A stretch of DNA of 6,737 bases from Tissierellaceae bacterium (lineage in GTDB: Bacteria; Bacillota; Clostridia; Tissierellales; Tissierellaceae), in the NCBI GenBank assembly GCA_029264075.1, contig JARICQ010000147.1, positions 1 through 6,737 of the forward strand, written 5' to 3'. Position numbers and translations under genes: made by a program. This document shows positions 1 through 6,397 of this stretch, piece after piece (the stretch's first letter is position 1; each line of letters opens with the position of its first letter). The notes beneath the pieces were generated by a model, which was not told the origin of the DNA, made no database searches, and worked only from the letters and a program-made list of their open reading frames with translations.

Positions 1-419
1 GGAATTATTCCAGGCAGTATTTCGACTATATTAGGTCGGTTCGTCTTTAGAGAATCCAATGCATTTTCAAGTGACTTGCTATCAGATACAAATAGTCTTT
101 GTATAGTGAAGACTCCCATATCCTTACTGAGCCTGATTAGATTTTGCTTGGAAGTAATGATCCCGTCTGGGCAGATGTTTTTTACTATATATTCAAGGCC
201 CCAGGTGTCCTTAGAAAACCCATCTATAGAATCCACATATATATACAAGCCCTTGTTTTTTTCACGAACTCTATTTGACACTTCCTTTAGATTGAATATA
301 TTTCCAGTGAGTAAAAATATAATCTCGCATTTAGAATCTAATGCATTATCTAATTTATCTAGATTATATACAGATGCTATGATAGGATTTCTAGCAACTC
401 TTTCGTAAAAGTCATTCAT
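1..419 (-). CDS. glpP: GlpP-family glycerol-3-phosphate-responsive antiterminator (3' end outside window)
   Basis: The first 139 codons are present; the C-terminus is cut off by the left edge. GlpP proteins are cytoplasmic, bind glycerol-3-phosphate and act on leader mRNA to let transcription of glycerol-utilisation genes read through a terminator; that role comes from the family. The translation begins MNDFYERVARNPIIASVYNL and carries family motifs in order: IIFLLTGNI (33-41), DGIITSK (85-91), IQRLFVSDS (106-114) and EILPGI (133-138), which lies in the phosphate-binding part of the TIM-barrel-like fold. Family members are about 180-190 residues, so roughly three quarters is visible. The ATG at 419 is chosen because GAGGTG (430-425) sits 5 nt upstream; this site overlaps the TGA stop of the preceding GIY-YIG gene, suggesting translational coupling. 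Any glp genes downstream would lie off the left edge. The identification rests on recalled family motifs, not an alignment. Confidence 0.83.
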   Translation of the reverse strand, partial: MNDFYERVARNPIIASVYNLDKLDNALDSKCEIIFLLTGNIFNLKEVSNRVREKNKGLYIYVDSIDGFSKDTWGLEYIVKNICPDGIITSKQNLIRLSKDMGVFTIQRLFVSDSKSLENALDSLKTNRPNIVEILPGII

Positions 420-428
420 CTTTACACC

Positions 429-704
429 TCAATTTATTGTGTTTTTATTTTTAATGAGATTTAATTTTTGTGCTTTGGTAAGTTTTTTTATTCTATATTC
501 TCTTCTTTGAGCATCAATTTTATTTGAAAAACTCTCTAAGTGTGCAATTCTGATAGGAGTTCTGCCTCTGGTGTATTTTGCACCCTTGCCACTGTTATGA
601 GTTTTCGTTCTAGCGAGTATATTTGTAGTCCAACCAGTATATAGGGTATCATCACTGCAAATCAAAATATATACATATGACAATTTAATATTCTTCATAT
701 TCAT
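429..704 (-). CDS. Small GIY-YIG nuclease-domain protein (YhbQ/YazA type, UPF0213)
   Basis: A 91-residue protein consisting almost wholly of a GIY-YIG domain. Numbered from the ATG at 704, it shows the first tyrosine motif YVYIL (10-14), YTG (22-24), the catalytic-type arginine R32 followed by HNSGKGAKYTRG (36-47), and a glutamate (E57 in HLESF) at the usual metal-binding position, then the family tail DAQRREYRIKKL. All expected catalytic positions look intact. Stand-alone proteins of this type are common in bacteria; a role in DNA processing or repair is suspected, but the substrate is not settled. The start is inside recX: TTG 707, ATG 704 and ATG 698 are in frame, and AGAGG at 715-711 lies 6 nt before ATG 704, favouring that codon. 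The 20-nt overlap with recX and the 9-nt gap to glpP indicate one transcript. Confidence 0.88.
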   Translation of the reverse strand: MNMKNIKLSYVYILICSDDTLYTGWTTNILARTKTHNSGKGAKYTRGRTPIRIAHLESFSNKIDAQRREYRIKKLTKAQKLNLIKNKNTIN

Positions 705-1323
705 CAAAATCCTCTAGTGTTTCTCTTACAACACTAGATACAACATCGTAAGTAAATCCTTTTCTTTGCAAAAATCCTGATAACTTTCTATAAACATCTC
801 TTTTTCTATCATTTTTATAGGATGAGATTTTTTTAGAGGAGAGCTTTCTGGCCATAGCCAATTGATCATCCCTATCTACTATCAAGGCTTGATCTATTAT
901 ATCTCTTGAAACCCCCTTAACCATCAAATCATATCTTATTCTCTCAGGTCCATATTTATTTAAATTTGTCTTGTCATTTACAAAAGATTTGGCAAAGGAG
1001 AGATCATCTATATATCCATTCTCCTTGCAATATTCAATTGCAGCTTCAATATTATCTTCAGTATATCCTTTTCTTTGCATTGATATTCTAAGTTCTTTTT
1101 CAGATCTTGCACGATAACTTAAGCGATTTAAACAGTAGTGGAGAGTTTTGTTTTTTTCCTCAGCCATGAGTATGTCCTGGATAAATTCATCACTTACTTC
1201 CATACCTTTTTGAAGGCCATATTTTACTAGGATATCTTCATGGATACCCAGAGAAAAGTTATCATCGACATATACATTGTATCTGGCTTTTTTCTTTTGA
1301 GCTGTAATCTTAGTTATTTTCAT
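685..1323 (-). CDS. recX: RecX-family regulator of RecA
   Basis: A 212-residue protein of normal RecX length. RecX is a small cytoplasmic, all-helical protein that binds RecA filaments and modulates (usually inhibits) recombinase activity; this is family knowledge. The N-terminus (MKITKITAQKKKARYNVYVD) is the beta-type leader seen in Firmicute RecX, followed by three three-helix repeats: about 58-98 (LSYRARSEKEL ... MQRKGYTEDNI), about 104-147 (GYIDDLSFAKSFV ... KYGPERIRYDLMVKGV) and about 150-200 (RKLSGFLQRKGFTYDVV). The tail is acidic (EDFDEYEEY). The ATG at 1323 is preceded by AAGGTGAT, an extended match to the 16S rRNA 3' end. It is the first gene of the leftward cluster; recA is not in the window. 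I saw no LexA-type GAAC-N4-GTTC box in the upstream 142 bp. Confidence 0.93.
   Translation of the reverse strand: MKITKITAQKKKARYNVYVDDNFSLGIHEDILVKYGLQKGMEVSDEFIQDILMAEEKNKTLHYCLNRLSYRARSEKELRISMQRKGYTEDNIEAAIEYCKENGYIDDLSFAKSFVNDKTNLNKYGPERIRYDLMVKGVSRDIIDQALIVDRDDQLAMARKLSSKKISSYKNDRKRDVYRKLSGFLQRKGFTYDVVSSVVRETLEDFDEYEEY
711..715 (-). promoter_or_regulatory. Ribosome binding site deciding the GIY-YIG gene start
   Basis: On the minus strand AGAGG is followed by a 6-nt spacer and ATG at 704. TTG at 707 would leave only 3 nt of spacing and ATG at 698 would leave 12 nt, so 704 is preferred. The site lies within the last codons of recX. Confidence 0.6.
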
Positions 1324-1465
1324 CTAATCACCTTTATATAAATTTTAGCTTCAAGTCTATTTTATCAGATTTGCCTAAAAGATAAAAGCTATAAACATAA
1401 ATATGTACACTATATGAACTTTGTGGTAACATATTTATGTAGCTAATACTTTGGAAGGTGATTAA
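1324..1465. promoter_or_regulatory. Divergent promoter region between recX and the FHA-SEDS-PBP operon
   Basis: This 142-bp gap separates two divergent operons and must contain the promoters of both unless transcription enters from outside. For recX a -10-like TAAAAT lies on the minus strand at 1364-1359, giving a 5' UTR of about 30 nt, but no good -35 is visible. For the rightward operon the best -10-like hexamer is TATAAA at 1390-1395, which abuts the left palindrome; again no convincing -35 is at the right distance. The borders carry the same extended ribosome-binding sequence in opposite orientation (TAATCACCTT at 1325-1334, AAGGTGATTA at 1455-1464). That a regulatory region exists is nearly certain from gene orientation; the exact hexamers are weak guesses. 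Confidence 0.5.
1395..1440. repeat. Pair of 12-bp palindrome-like elements, mutually inverted (possible operator)
   Basis: ACATAAATATGT at 1395-1406 and ACATATTTATGT at 1429-1440 are exact reverse complements. Each is also nearly a palindrome by itself: 5-bp arms ACATA/TATGT around AA or TT. Centres are 34 bp apart, a little over three helical turns. The pair lies in the non-coding space between divergent operons, next to the TATAAA hexamer, so a dimeric regulator binding both sites is plausible. In RNA from either strand the two copies could also pair into a 12-bp, A/U-rich stem with a 22-nt loop; no T-tract follows on the plus strand, so this is not a normal terminator. The repeat is seen directly; the operator role is inference, and I do not recognise the motif as that of a known regulator. 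Confidence 0.55.
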
Positions 1466-1897
1466 ATGTATAATATTTTGGCGATTTTTTTAAAATATGT
1501 CTTTATAATTATAATTTATCTCTTTATATTTAGCATTATACGGATGATATATTTAGATATAAGAGGTATGAGGGGTGTAGTACTTGAGAATGCAGCTTAT
1601 TTAAAGCTTATAAATAGGAGCGATACTCTCTCATTTAAAATAAAGGAGTATTATACAATAGATGATGGTATAATACTTGGTAGGCATAGGAATAATGATA
1701 TAGTAGTCAAAGATCCCTTTATATCTAAAAAACACTTTCAAATTGTAAAAGATGAAAATGAATATTTTTTAGAAGATATGGGATCTGCGAATGGAACATT
1801 TTTAAATAAATCGAGACTAGTTGATATTGCAAAACTTGAAAATGGAGACATTGTAAGAGTAGGACAAATACAATTTTTATTTGTTAATAGAAAATAG
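1466..1897 (+). CDS. Membrane-anchored FHA domain protein (FhaB-like)
   Basis: A 143-residue protein with one N-terminal hydrophobic helix (about 4-30, followed by the basic stretch RGMRG) and a C-terminal FHA domain (about 68-140) that should lie in the cytoplasm. FHA domains bind phosphothreonine peptides. The binding loops look complete: GRHRNNDI (72-79, R73), ISKKHF (86-91, S87 and H90) and DMGSANGTFLN (104-114, N109). The architecture matches mycobacterial FhaB/FipA, which also sits just upstream of a RodA-PbpA pair. It probably recruits or controls the wall-synthesis proteins encoded next to it in response to a Ser/Thr kinase; no kinase is in the window, so this is inference. The ATG is preceded by GGAAGGTGATT, a strong extended ribosome binding site. 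It is the first gene of the operon, with an 8-nt gap to the SEDS gene. Confidence 0.92.
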   Translation: MYNILAIFLKYVFIIIIYLFIFSIIRMIYLDIRGMRGVVLENAAYLKLINRSDTLSFKIKEYYTIDDGIILGRHRNNDIVVKDPFISKKHFQIVKDENEYFLEDMGSANGTFLNKSRLVDIAKLENGDIVRVGQIQFLFVNRK

Positions 1898-1905
1898 GTG
1901 AAAAA

Positions 1906-3162
1906 ATGATAAGAAACATATTTAAGGTCAAAAAAAACTCTCCAAGAAATTTACTTTTTATATTTGGTATACTCTCCCTATCTCTTTTATTTGTGTATCA
2001 GGGGGAAGATATAGACAGATATACAATCATGACAGGTATAGGCTTAGTATTTACAATATATATTTCAAACTATATATTGGGCAGGCTCTCCAGTGGAGAC
2101 AACTATATATTTTTAATAGTTACCATGCTGATATCGATAGGGGTTGTGATGATATATAGAATAGATGCAGAGCTTGGAGTCAAGCAGCTCATTTGGACAT
2201 CTATAGGAATAGCTATATTCTTTGCATCCTATTTGATCATGAGATATATAAGAGGATGGGATAGGTGGATTTATCTTTATATAGCAGCTACATACATAGG
2301 TTTTTTTGCTACCTTTATCTTTGGAGTTAGAAGAGGTGGTGCTATTAACTGGATACAGATAGGAAACATTACTATTCAGCCAAGTGAAATTATAAAGCTT
2401 ACAATTATATTTATATTGGCATCGTTTTTTTCCAGAAGAGATGAATTTGGAAAGATTAAATATAGTTCATATTATTTGATGGCTGTGATGTACTCATTTA
2501 TATTGCTTTCATTTCTCCAAAGGGATCTTGGAACAGCCTTGGTATTCTATATAGTATTCTTTTTAATACAGTTTATCTATGAAGAGAATAGAAAGCTTAT
2601 ACTCTACAATTTAGGCCTTTTTACTGTAAGTGGAGCCTTAGGATATTTGGCATTTGATCATGTAAAGATTAGATTTCAGTCTTGGTTAAATCCTTGGGAA
2701 TATATAGAAAGGCAAGGCTATCAGATAACCCAGTCTCTTTTTGCAATAGCTGAGGGTGGATTTTTTGGGAAAGGACTAGGTCTTGGAAATCCAGACTTTA
2801 TACCTGTTGTTTATACGGATTTTATATTTTCTGCTATATGTGAAGAAATGGGTATATTTACAGGTATTGGGATAATCATGCTCTTTATGATACTGGTATA
2901 CAGAGGTTTTAAAATAGCCATAGGTCAGGAGAATAATTTTTATAGGATTTTAGCAATAGGAATAAGTAGCTTATTTGGAGTGCAGAGCTTTATTATATTA
3001 GCTGGAGTATTGAAGATGATACCACTTACAGGGATTACACTTCCATTTGTAAGCTATGGAGGAAGCTCAATGATATCGAGTTTTATAGCTCTTGGGATAC
3101 TTCAGGCTTGTTCAGAAGAAATATATCTAAAGGATGATAATAGTGATGACCAAGGAATCTAA
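1906..3162 (+). CDS. SEDS-family peptidoglycan glycosyltransferase (FtsW/RodA/SpoVE)
   Basis: A 418-residue polytopic membrane protein, apparently about ten helices, of the family that polymerises lipid II into glycan strands with a class B PBP partner. Signature regions: INWIQIGNITIQPSE (147-161), QRDLGT (205-210), LNPWEYIERQGYQ (261-273), GGFFGKGLGLG (284-294), YTDFIF (303-308) and LTGITLPFVSYGGSS (374-388). The catalytic-type aspartate of the TDF motif is present (D305). Oddities: Arg replaces the Pro of QPDLGT, Tyr266 sits where PWxD normally has Asp, and Tyr303 replaces the usual His of HTDF. The NPDFIP-xxx-TDF stretch resembles the RodA of the mycobacterial RodA-PbpA pair, so RodA-type is more likely than divisome FtsW, but the sequence does not settle it. 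The tail is short and acidic (DDNSDDQGI). The TAGGTGA binding site overlaps the FHA stop codon, and the 3' end overlaps the PBP gene. Confidence 0.95.
   Translation: MIRNIFKVKKNSPRNLLFIFGILSLSLLFVYQGEDIDRYTIMTGIGLVFTIYISNYILGRLSSGDNYIFLIVTMLISIGVVMIYRIDAELGVKQLIWTSIGIAIFFASYLIMRYIRGWDRWIYLYIAATYIGFFATFIFGVRRGGAINWIQIGNITIQPSEIIKLTIIFILASFFSRRDEFGKIKYSSYYLMAVMYSFILLSFLQRDLGTALVFYIVFFLIQFIYEENRKLILYNLGLFTVSGALGYLAFDHVKIRFQSWLNPWEYIERQGYQITQSLFAIAEGGFFGKGLGLGNPDFIPVVYTDFIFSAICEEMGIFTGIGIIMLFMILVYRGFKIAIGQENNFYRILAIGISSLFGVQSFIILAGVLKMIPLTGITLPFVSYGGSSMISSFIALGILQACSEEIYLKDDNSDDQGI
3129..3133 (+). promoter_or_regulatory. Ribosome binding site for the PBP gene inside the SEDS gene
   Basis: AAAGG inside the final codons of the SEDS gene is the only purine-rich site before the PBP start. 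It directly touches ATG 3134 (no spacer), lies 9 nt before GTG 3143 and 12 nt before ATG 3146. This argues against 3134 and leaves 3143 or 3146. Confidence 0.4.
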
Positions 3163-4552
3163 GAGAATAATAATAGTGCTTGTAGCTATGTGTATGATGT
3201 TTATAAGCCTGATAGTTTATATAAGCTATTTTCAAATATTTAAAGCTGAAGGCATCAAATATAATAGCTATAACAAAAGACTGTGGATAGATGAAGAAAA
3301 GACACTGAGAGGTTCGATATTTGACAGGAATGGTAAGCTCTTAGTTTATAGTGAGAAAAATGAAGAAAGCCAGCTTAGGCACTACAAGTATGGAAGGCTC
3401 TATAGTCATGTAATTGGATATAGCTATAGAGAATATGGTAAGACAGGTCTTGAGCTAAAGTACAACAATGACTTGCTTGATATAAGTGTAAACCAGGCAA
3501 TCAATGAATTTAAAAACATGGTCTCTGAAAAGAGTATTGGAAATGATTTGCAGCTTACCATAGATCACGGCCTTCAAGAAAAAGCTAGAAATCTATTAGA
3601 TGGCAAAAAAGGATCAGTGATTGCAATGAATCCATCTACTGGAGAAGTATATGCAATGGTTAGCTTACCAGACTTTGACGCGGATAATCTTAGAAATGAC
3701 TGGAAAACTATATCTGAAAATCCAGAAAGCCCTCTCTTAAATAGAGCAACTCAGGGATTATATCAACCAGGTTCAATATTTAAATTGATACCAGCCATAG
3801 CCCTGATTGAAGATGAAAGTATAGATAAAACATATAACTGTGTAGGGAAAACTGTTATAGATGGGTATACTATTAGAGATTACAATGAAAAAGGTCACGG
3901 GGAGATTTCTCTTCCCCAAGCACTCGCTCTTTCATGTAATACTTATTTTGCAGAGAAGTCAATTTTAATAGGAAAAGACAAGATGGGTGAAGTAGCTGAA
4001 AGATTTAAAATAAACAAGTCAATAGACTTTGATTTGCCACTGAAGACATCAAAATTTCCATATAAAGACAGTATTGGAGAAACAGAAATAGCAGCTGCAG
4101 CTATAGGCCAGGGCAAGGTGGAAGTTACCCCTTTAAATATGCTCTTAATAGCATCTACTATAGCAAATGATGGAGAGATGTCTAAGCCAAAGATTGCCAA
4201 GAGTATAATGACGGCTGATGGAGAAGTTAAAAGAACAATAGACCCCATAATAATTGACAGGCCAATAGATAGGATTACAGCCAATAGATTAAAGGAGAAT
4301 ATGGTAGATGTAGTCAATAGCGGTACTGGAAAAGCGGCAGCTATCTCTGGTCTGGAAGTGGCAGGTAAAACAGGAACAGCAGAGAATAGTTCAGGCAATA
4401 GCCATGCCTGGTTTCTTGGATTTGCTCCTGCAGATGATCCAAGAGTAGCTGTAGTAGTACTATTGGAAGAGGAGGGAAGCACCGGGGGAAAGGCAGCAGC
4501 ACCTATAGCAAGAGACATCATGAAATATGCAATAGATAATATAAAAAACTAG
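3146..4552 (+). CDS. Short class B penicillin-binding protein (PbpA-like D,D-transpeptidase)
   Basis: A 468-residue (from ATG 3146) bitopic membrane protein that cross-links peptidoglycan peptides and should partner the preceding SEDS polymerase. It has a short cytoplasmic tail (MTKESKR), a membrane helix at about 7-28, the conserved LRGSIFDRNG element (54-63), a small pedestal region to about 150, and a transpeptidase domain with all three motifs: SIFK (Ser210 nucleophile, Lys213), SCN (263-265) and KTG (408-410) followed by TAE. There is no glycosyltransferase domain and no PASTA repeat. The pedestal is much smaller than in PBP2/PBP3; size and motif context (HAWFLGFAPA, GGKAAAPIAR) resemble mycobacterial PbpA. 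The start is uncertain: ATG 3134 and GTG 3143 are also in frame; ATG 3146 gives the usual MTKxxK-type N-terminus. It overlaps the SEDS gene by 17 nt, so the two are translationally coupled. Confidence 0.94.
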   Translation: MTKESKRIIIVLVAMCMMFISLIVYISYFQIFKAEGIKYNSYNKRLWIDEEKTLRGSIFDRNGKLLVYSEKNEESQLRHYKYGRLYSHVIGYSYREYGKTGLELKYNNDLLDISVNQAINEFKNMVSEKSIGNDLQLTIDHGLQEKARNLLDGKKGSVIAMNPSTGEVYAMVSLPDFDADNLRNDWKTISENPESPLLNRATQGLYQPGSIFKLIPAIALIEDESIDKTYNCVGKTVIDGYTIRDYNEKGHGEISLPQALALSCNTYFAEKSILIGKDKMGEVAERFKINKSIDFDLPLKTSKFPYKDSIGETEIAAAAIGQGKVEVTPLNMLLIASTIANDGEMSKPKIAKSIMTADGEVKRTIDPIIIDRPIDRITANRLKENMVDVVNSGTGKAAAISGLEVAGKTGTAENSSGNSHAWFLGFAPADDPRVAVVVLLEEEGSTGGKAAAPIARDIMKYAIDNIKN

Positions 4553-4562
4553 GAGGTTTATT

Positions 4563-6365
4563 ATGTCAGATAAGAAGGAAATAATGGAAAGAGAAGATAT
4601 TTCAAAAGAAAATAAATGGGACTTGGAATCAATGTATGCAGATATTGAAGAGTGGAATGAGTCCTATGATAGGGCAAAAAAGTTAGCAGTAGAATTTGAA
4701 AAACATAAAGATAGAGTAGTATCAAGCAGCAAAGAATTATTAGATACCTTAAAAGACCAGGACGAACTATATAGATTAGTCACTAATTTATATTCATATG
4801 CTCATATGAAATTAGATGAGGATACTAGAAAAACAAGTTCTCAGGAGCTTTCTGATAGGGGACTTGGTCTATATGTGGAAGTAGAAGACAGGACTTCTTT
4901 TGTAACTCCTGAGATACTAAGCCTTGATGAAGAGAGGATTGAAGAATATTTTGTAGAGGAGCCTAAGCTTAAGCTTTACAAAAAATATATTGGAGACATT
5001 ATAAGACAAAAAGAACATGTGCTTTCTCCTAGAGAAGAGTCAATACTAGCTCAAATGGGAGAAATTGGAAATTCACCTGAGAAAATATTTTCAATGCTAA
5101 ATAATGCAGATATAAAATTCCCTACAATTAAAGATGAAGATGGAAAAGATATAGAAATCACCCACGGTAACTTTATACCTCTTATGGAATCAGATGATAG
5201 AGATCTAAGGATTAGAGCATTTAAAGCTCTATACACGACTTACAATAGCTTTAAAAATACATTTGCAGCTTCATTGGATGGTGAATTAAAAAAGAATATA
5301 TTTAATGCGAATATAAGAAACTACTCTTCAACTAGAGAAGCGTCTTTAGATCAAAACAATATAGATTTATCTGTCTATGACAATCTGATAGAATCTGTAC
5401 ACGAAAATCTAGATACCATGCATAAATATATGGATATAAGAAAAAGAGCACTTGGCCTTGAAGACCTTCATATGTACGACTTATATACTCCAATCGTTAA
5501 AGATGTTGACATGAAGATATCATTTGAAGAAGGGGTAGAAACTATCAAAAAAGCACTGCTTCCCCTTGGAAATGAATATATGGATGTAGTAGAAGAAGGA
5601 TTTAGTTCTAGGTGGATAGATGTATATGAAAATAGAGGCAAAAGATCAGGCGCTTATTCAAGTGGATCATATGATTCAAAGCCTTTTATTCTCTTAAATT
5701 ATCATAATACATTAGATAATATGTTTACTACAGCTCATGAGCTTGGACATTCAATACACAGTTATTTTACAAGAAAAAGTCAGCCATTTATATATGGAAA
5801 CTATTCAATATTCGTAGCAGAGGTAGCTTCAACAGCTAATGAGGCCCTTCTAATGGATTATATGCTAAAGAATACTGAGGATAAAAATGAAAAACTTTAT
5901 CTTTTAAACCACTATCTAGAAAGCTTTAGAGGGACTGTATTTAGGCAGACAATGTTTGCAGAGTTTGAAATGAAGATAAATGAACATATAGAAGCTGGTG
6001 GAGCTTTAACTGCTGAATATCTATCAGAGACATATAAGGATTTAAATAAGATATACTATGGTCCAAATGTGATAGTGGATGATGAAATTGCCATAGAATG
6101 GGCTAGGATACCTCATTTTTACTACAATTATTATGTATTCCAATATGCAACAGGATATTCTGCAGCAGTGGCTCTATCCCAGTCTATACTGAAAGAGGGT
6201 AAGGCTGCTGTAAATAGATATATAAATTTCTTAAAGAGTGGTAGCTCAGATTATCCTCTCAATGTATTAAAAACAGCAGGAGTAGATATGACTACAAAAG
6301 AACCTGTAGACAATGCTATGAAATTATTTAAAGACCTAGTAGATCAAATGGATGAATTGATATAA
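4563..6365 (+). CDS. pepF: Oligoendopeptidase F (M3B zinc metallopeptidase)
   Basis: A 600-residue protein of the usual PepF length. PepF is a cytoplasmic zinc endopeptidase that cleaves oligopeptides of roughly 7-17 residues. The N-terminus opens with the typical NKWDLESMY motif (about 17-25) and an all-helical N-domain runs to about 200, followed by the M3 catalytic domain. The active site is intact: HELGH at 392-396 (zinc ligands His392 and His396, catalytic Glu393) and the third ligand Glu420 in FVAEVAST. HFYYNYYVFQYATGYSAA (518-535) is the conserved C-terminal segment with the His/Tyr residues that hold the substrate. No signal peptide or membrane helix is seen. The ATG at 4563 is preceded by a perfect AGGAGG with a 6-nt spacer; that site overlaps the TAG stop of the PBP gene, so pepF is very likely the last gene of the operon. 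A role in recycling wall or signal peptides is possible but not shown. Confidence 0.96.
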   Translation: MSDKKEIMEREDISKENKWDLESMYADIEEWNESYDRAKKLAVEFEKHKDRVVSSSKELLDTLKDQDELYRLVTNLYSYAHMKLDEDTRKTSSQELSDRGLGLYVEVEDRTSFVTPEILSLDEERIEEYFVEEPKLKLYKKYIGDIIRQKEHVLSPREESILAQMGEIGNSPEKIFSMLNNADIKFPTIKDEDGKDIEITHGNFIPLMESDDRDLRIRAFKALYTTYNSFKNTFAASLDGELKKNIFNANIRNYSSTREASLDQNNIDLSVYDNLIESVHENLDTMHKYMDIRKRALGLEDLHMYDLYTPIVKDVDMKISFEEGVETIKKALLPLGNEYMDVVEEGFSSRWIDVYENRGKRSGAYSSGSYDSKPFILLNYHNTLDNMFTTAHELGHSIHSYFTRKSQPFIYGNYSIFVAEVASTANEALLMDYMLKNTEDKNEKLYLLNHYLESFRGTVFRQTMFAEFEMKINEHIEAGGALTAEYLSETYKDLNKIYYGPNVIVDDEIAIEWARIPHFYYNYYVFQYATGYSAAVALSQSILKEGKAAVNRYINFLKSGSSDYPLNVLKTAGVDMTTKEPVDNAMKLFKDLVDQMDELI

Positions 6366-6397
6366 ACTAGGAAGGGAAATTACAATAAATATAAAGA

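Noticed and set aside
76..408. Plus-strand open frame of 110 codons opposite the first gene
   Set aside because: It is antisense to the GlpP-family gene, whose motifs are clear; no ribosome binding site or recognisable motif.
1416..1427. Possible LexA/SOS box upstream of recX (GAACTTTGTGGT)
   Set aside because: Only the first half-site GAAC is present; the second half reads TGGT instead of GTTC.
1395..1440. Inverted repeat as an intrinsic terminator or attenuator
   Set aside because: The stem is A/U-rich, the loop is 22 nt and no T-tract follows on the plus strand; an operator pair is the better reading.
2698..2703. Loss of the catalytic aspartate of the SEDS enzyme at Tyr266
   Set aside because: The residue equated with the catalytic Asp in FtsW/RodA belongs to the TDF motif, which is kept here as D305; the Tyr266 position is conserved but is not that residue.
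3134..3145. PBP start at ATG 3134
   Set aside because: The only Shine-Dalgarno-like sequence (AAAGG) directly abuts this ATG, leaving no spacer; GTG 3143 or ATG 3146 fits better, although 3134 cannot be excluded.
3943..4521. Minus-strand open frame of 192 codons opposite the PBP gene
   Set aside because: It lies over the SCN-to-KTG part of the transpeptidase domain, has low-complexity Ala/Ser/Ile/Leu content typical of an antisense shadow, and lacks a domain or start signal.
5051..5236. Minus-strand open frame of 61 codons inside pepF
   Set aside because: Antisense to a conserved peptidase gene, no ribosome binding site, no motif.
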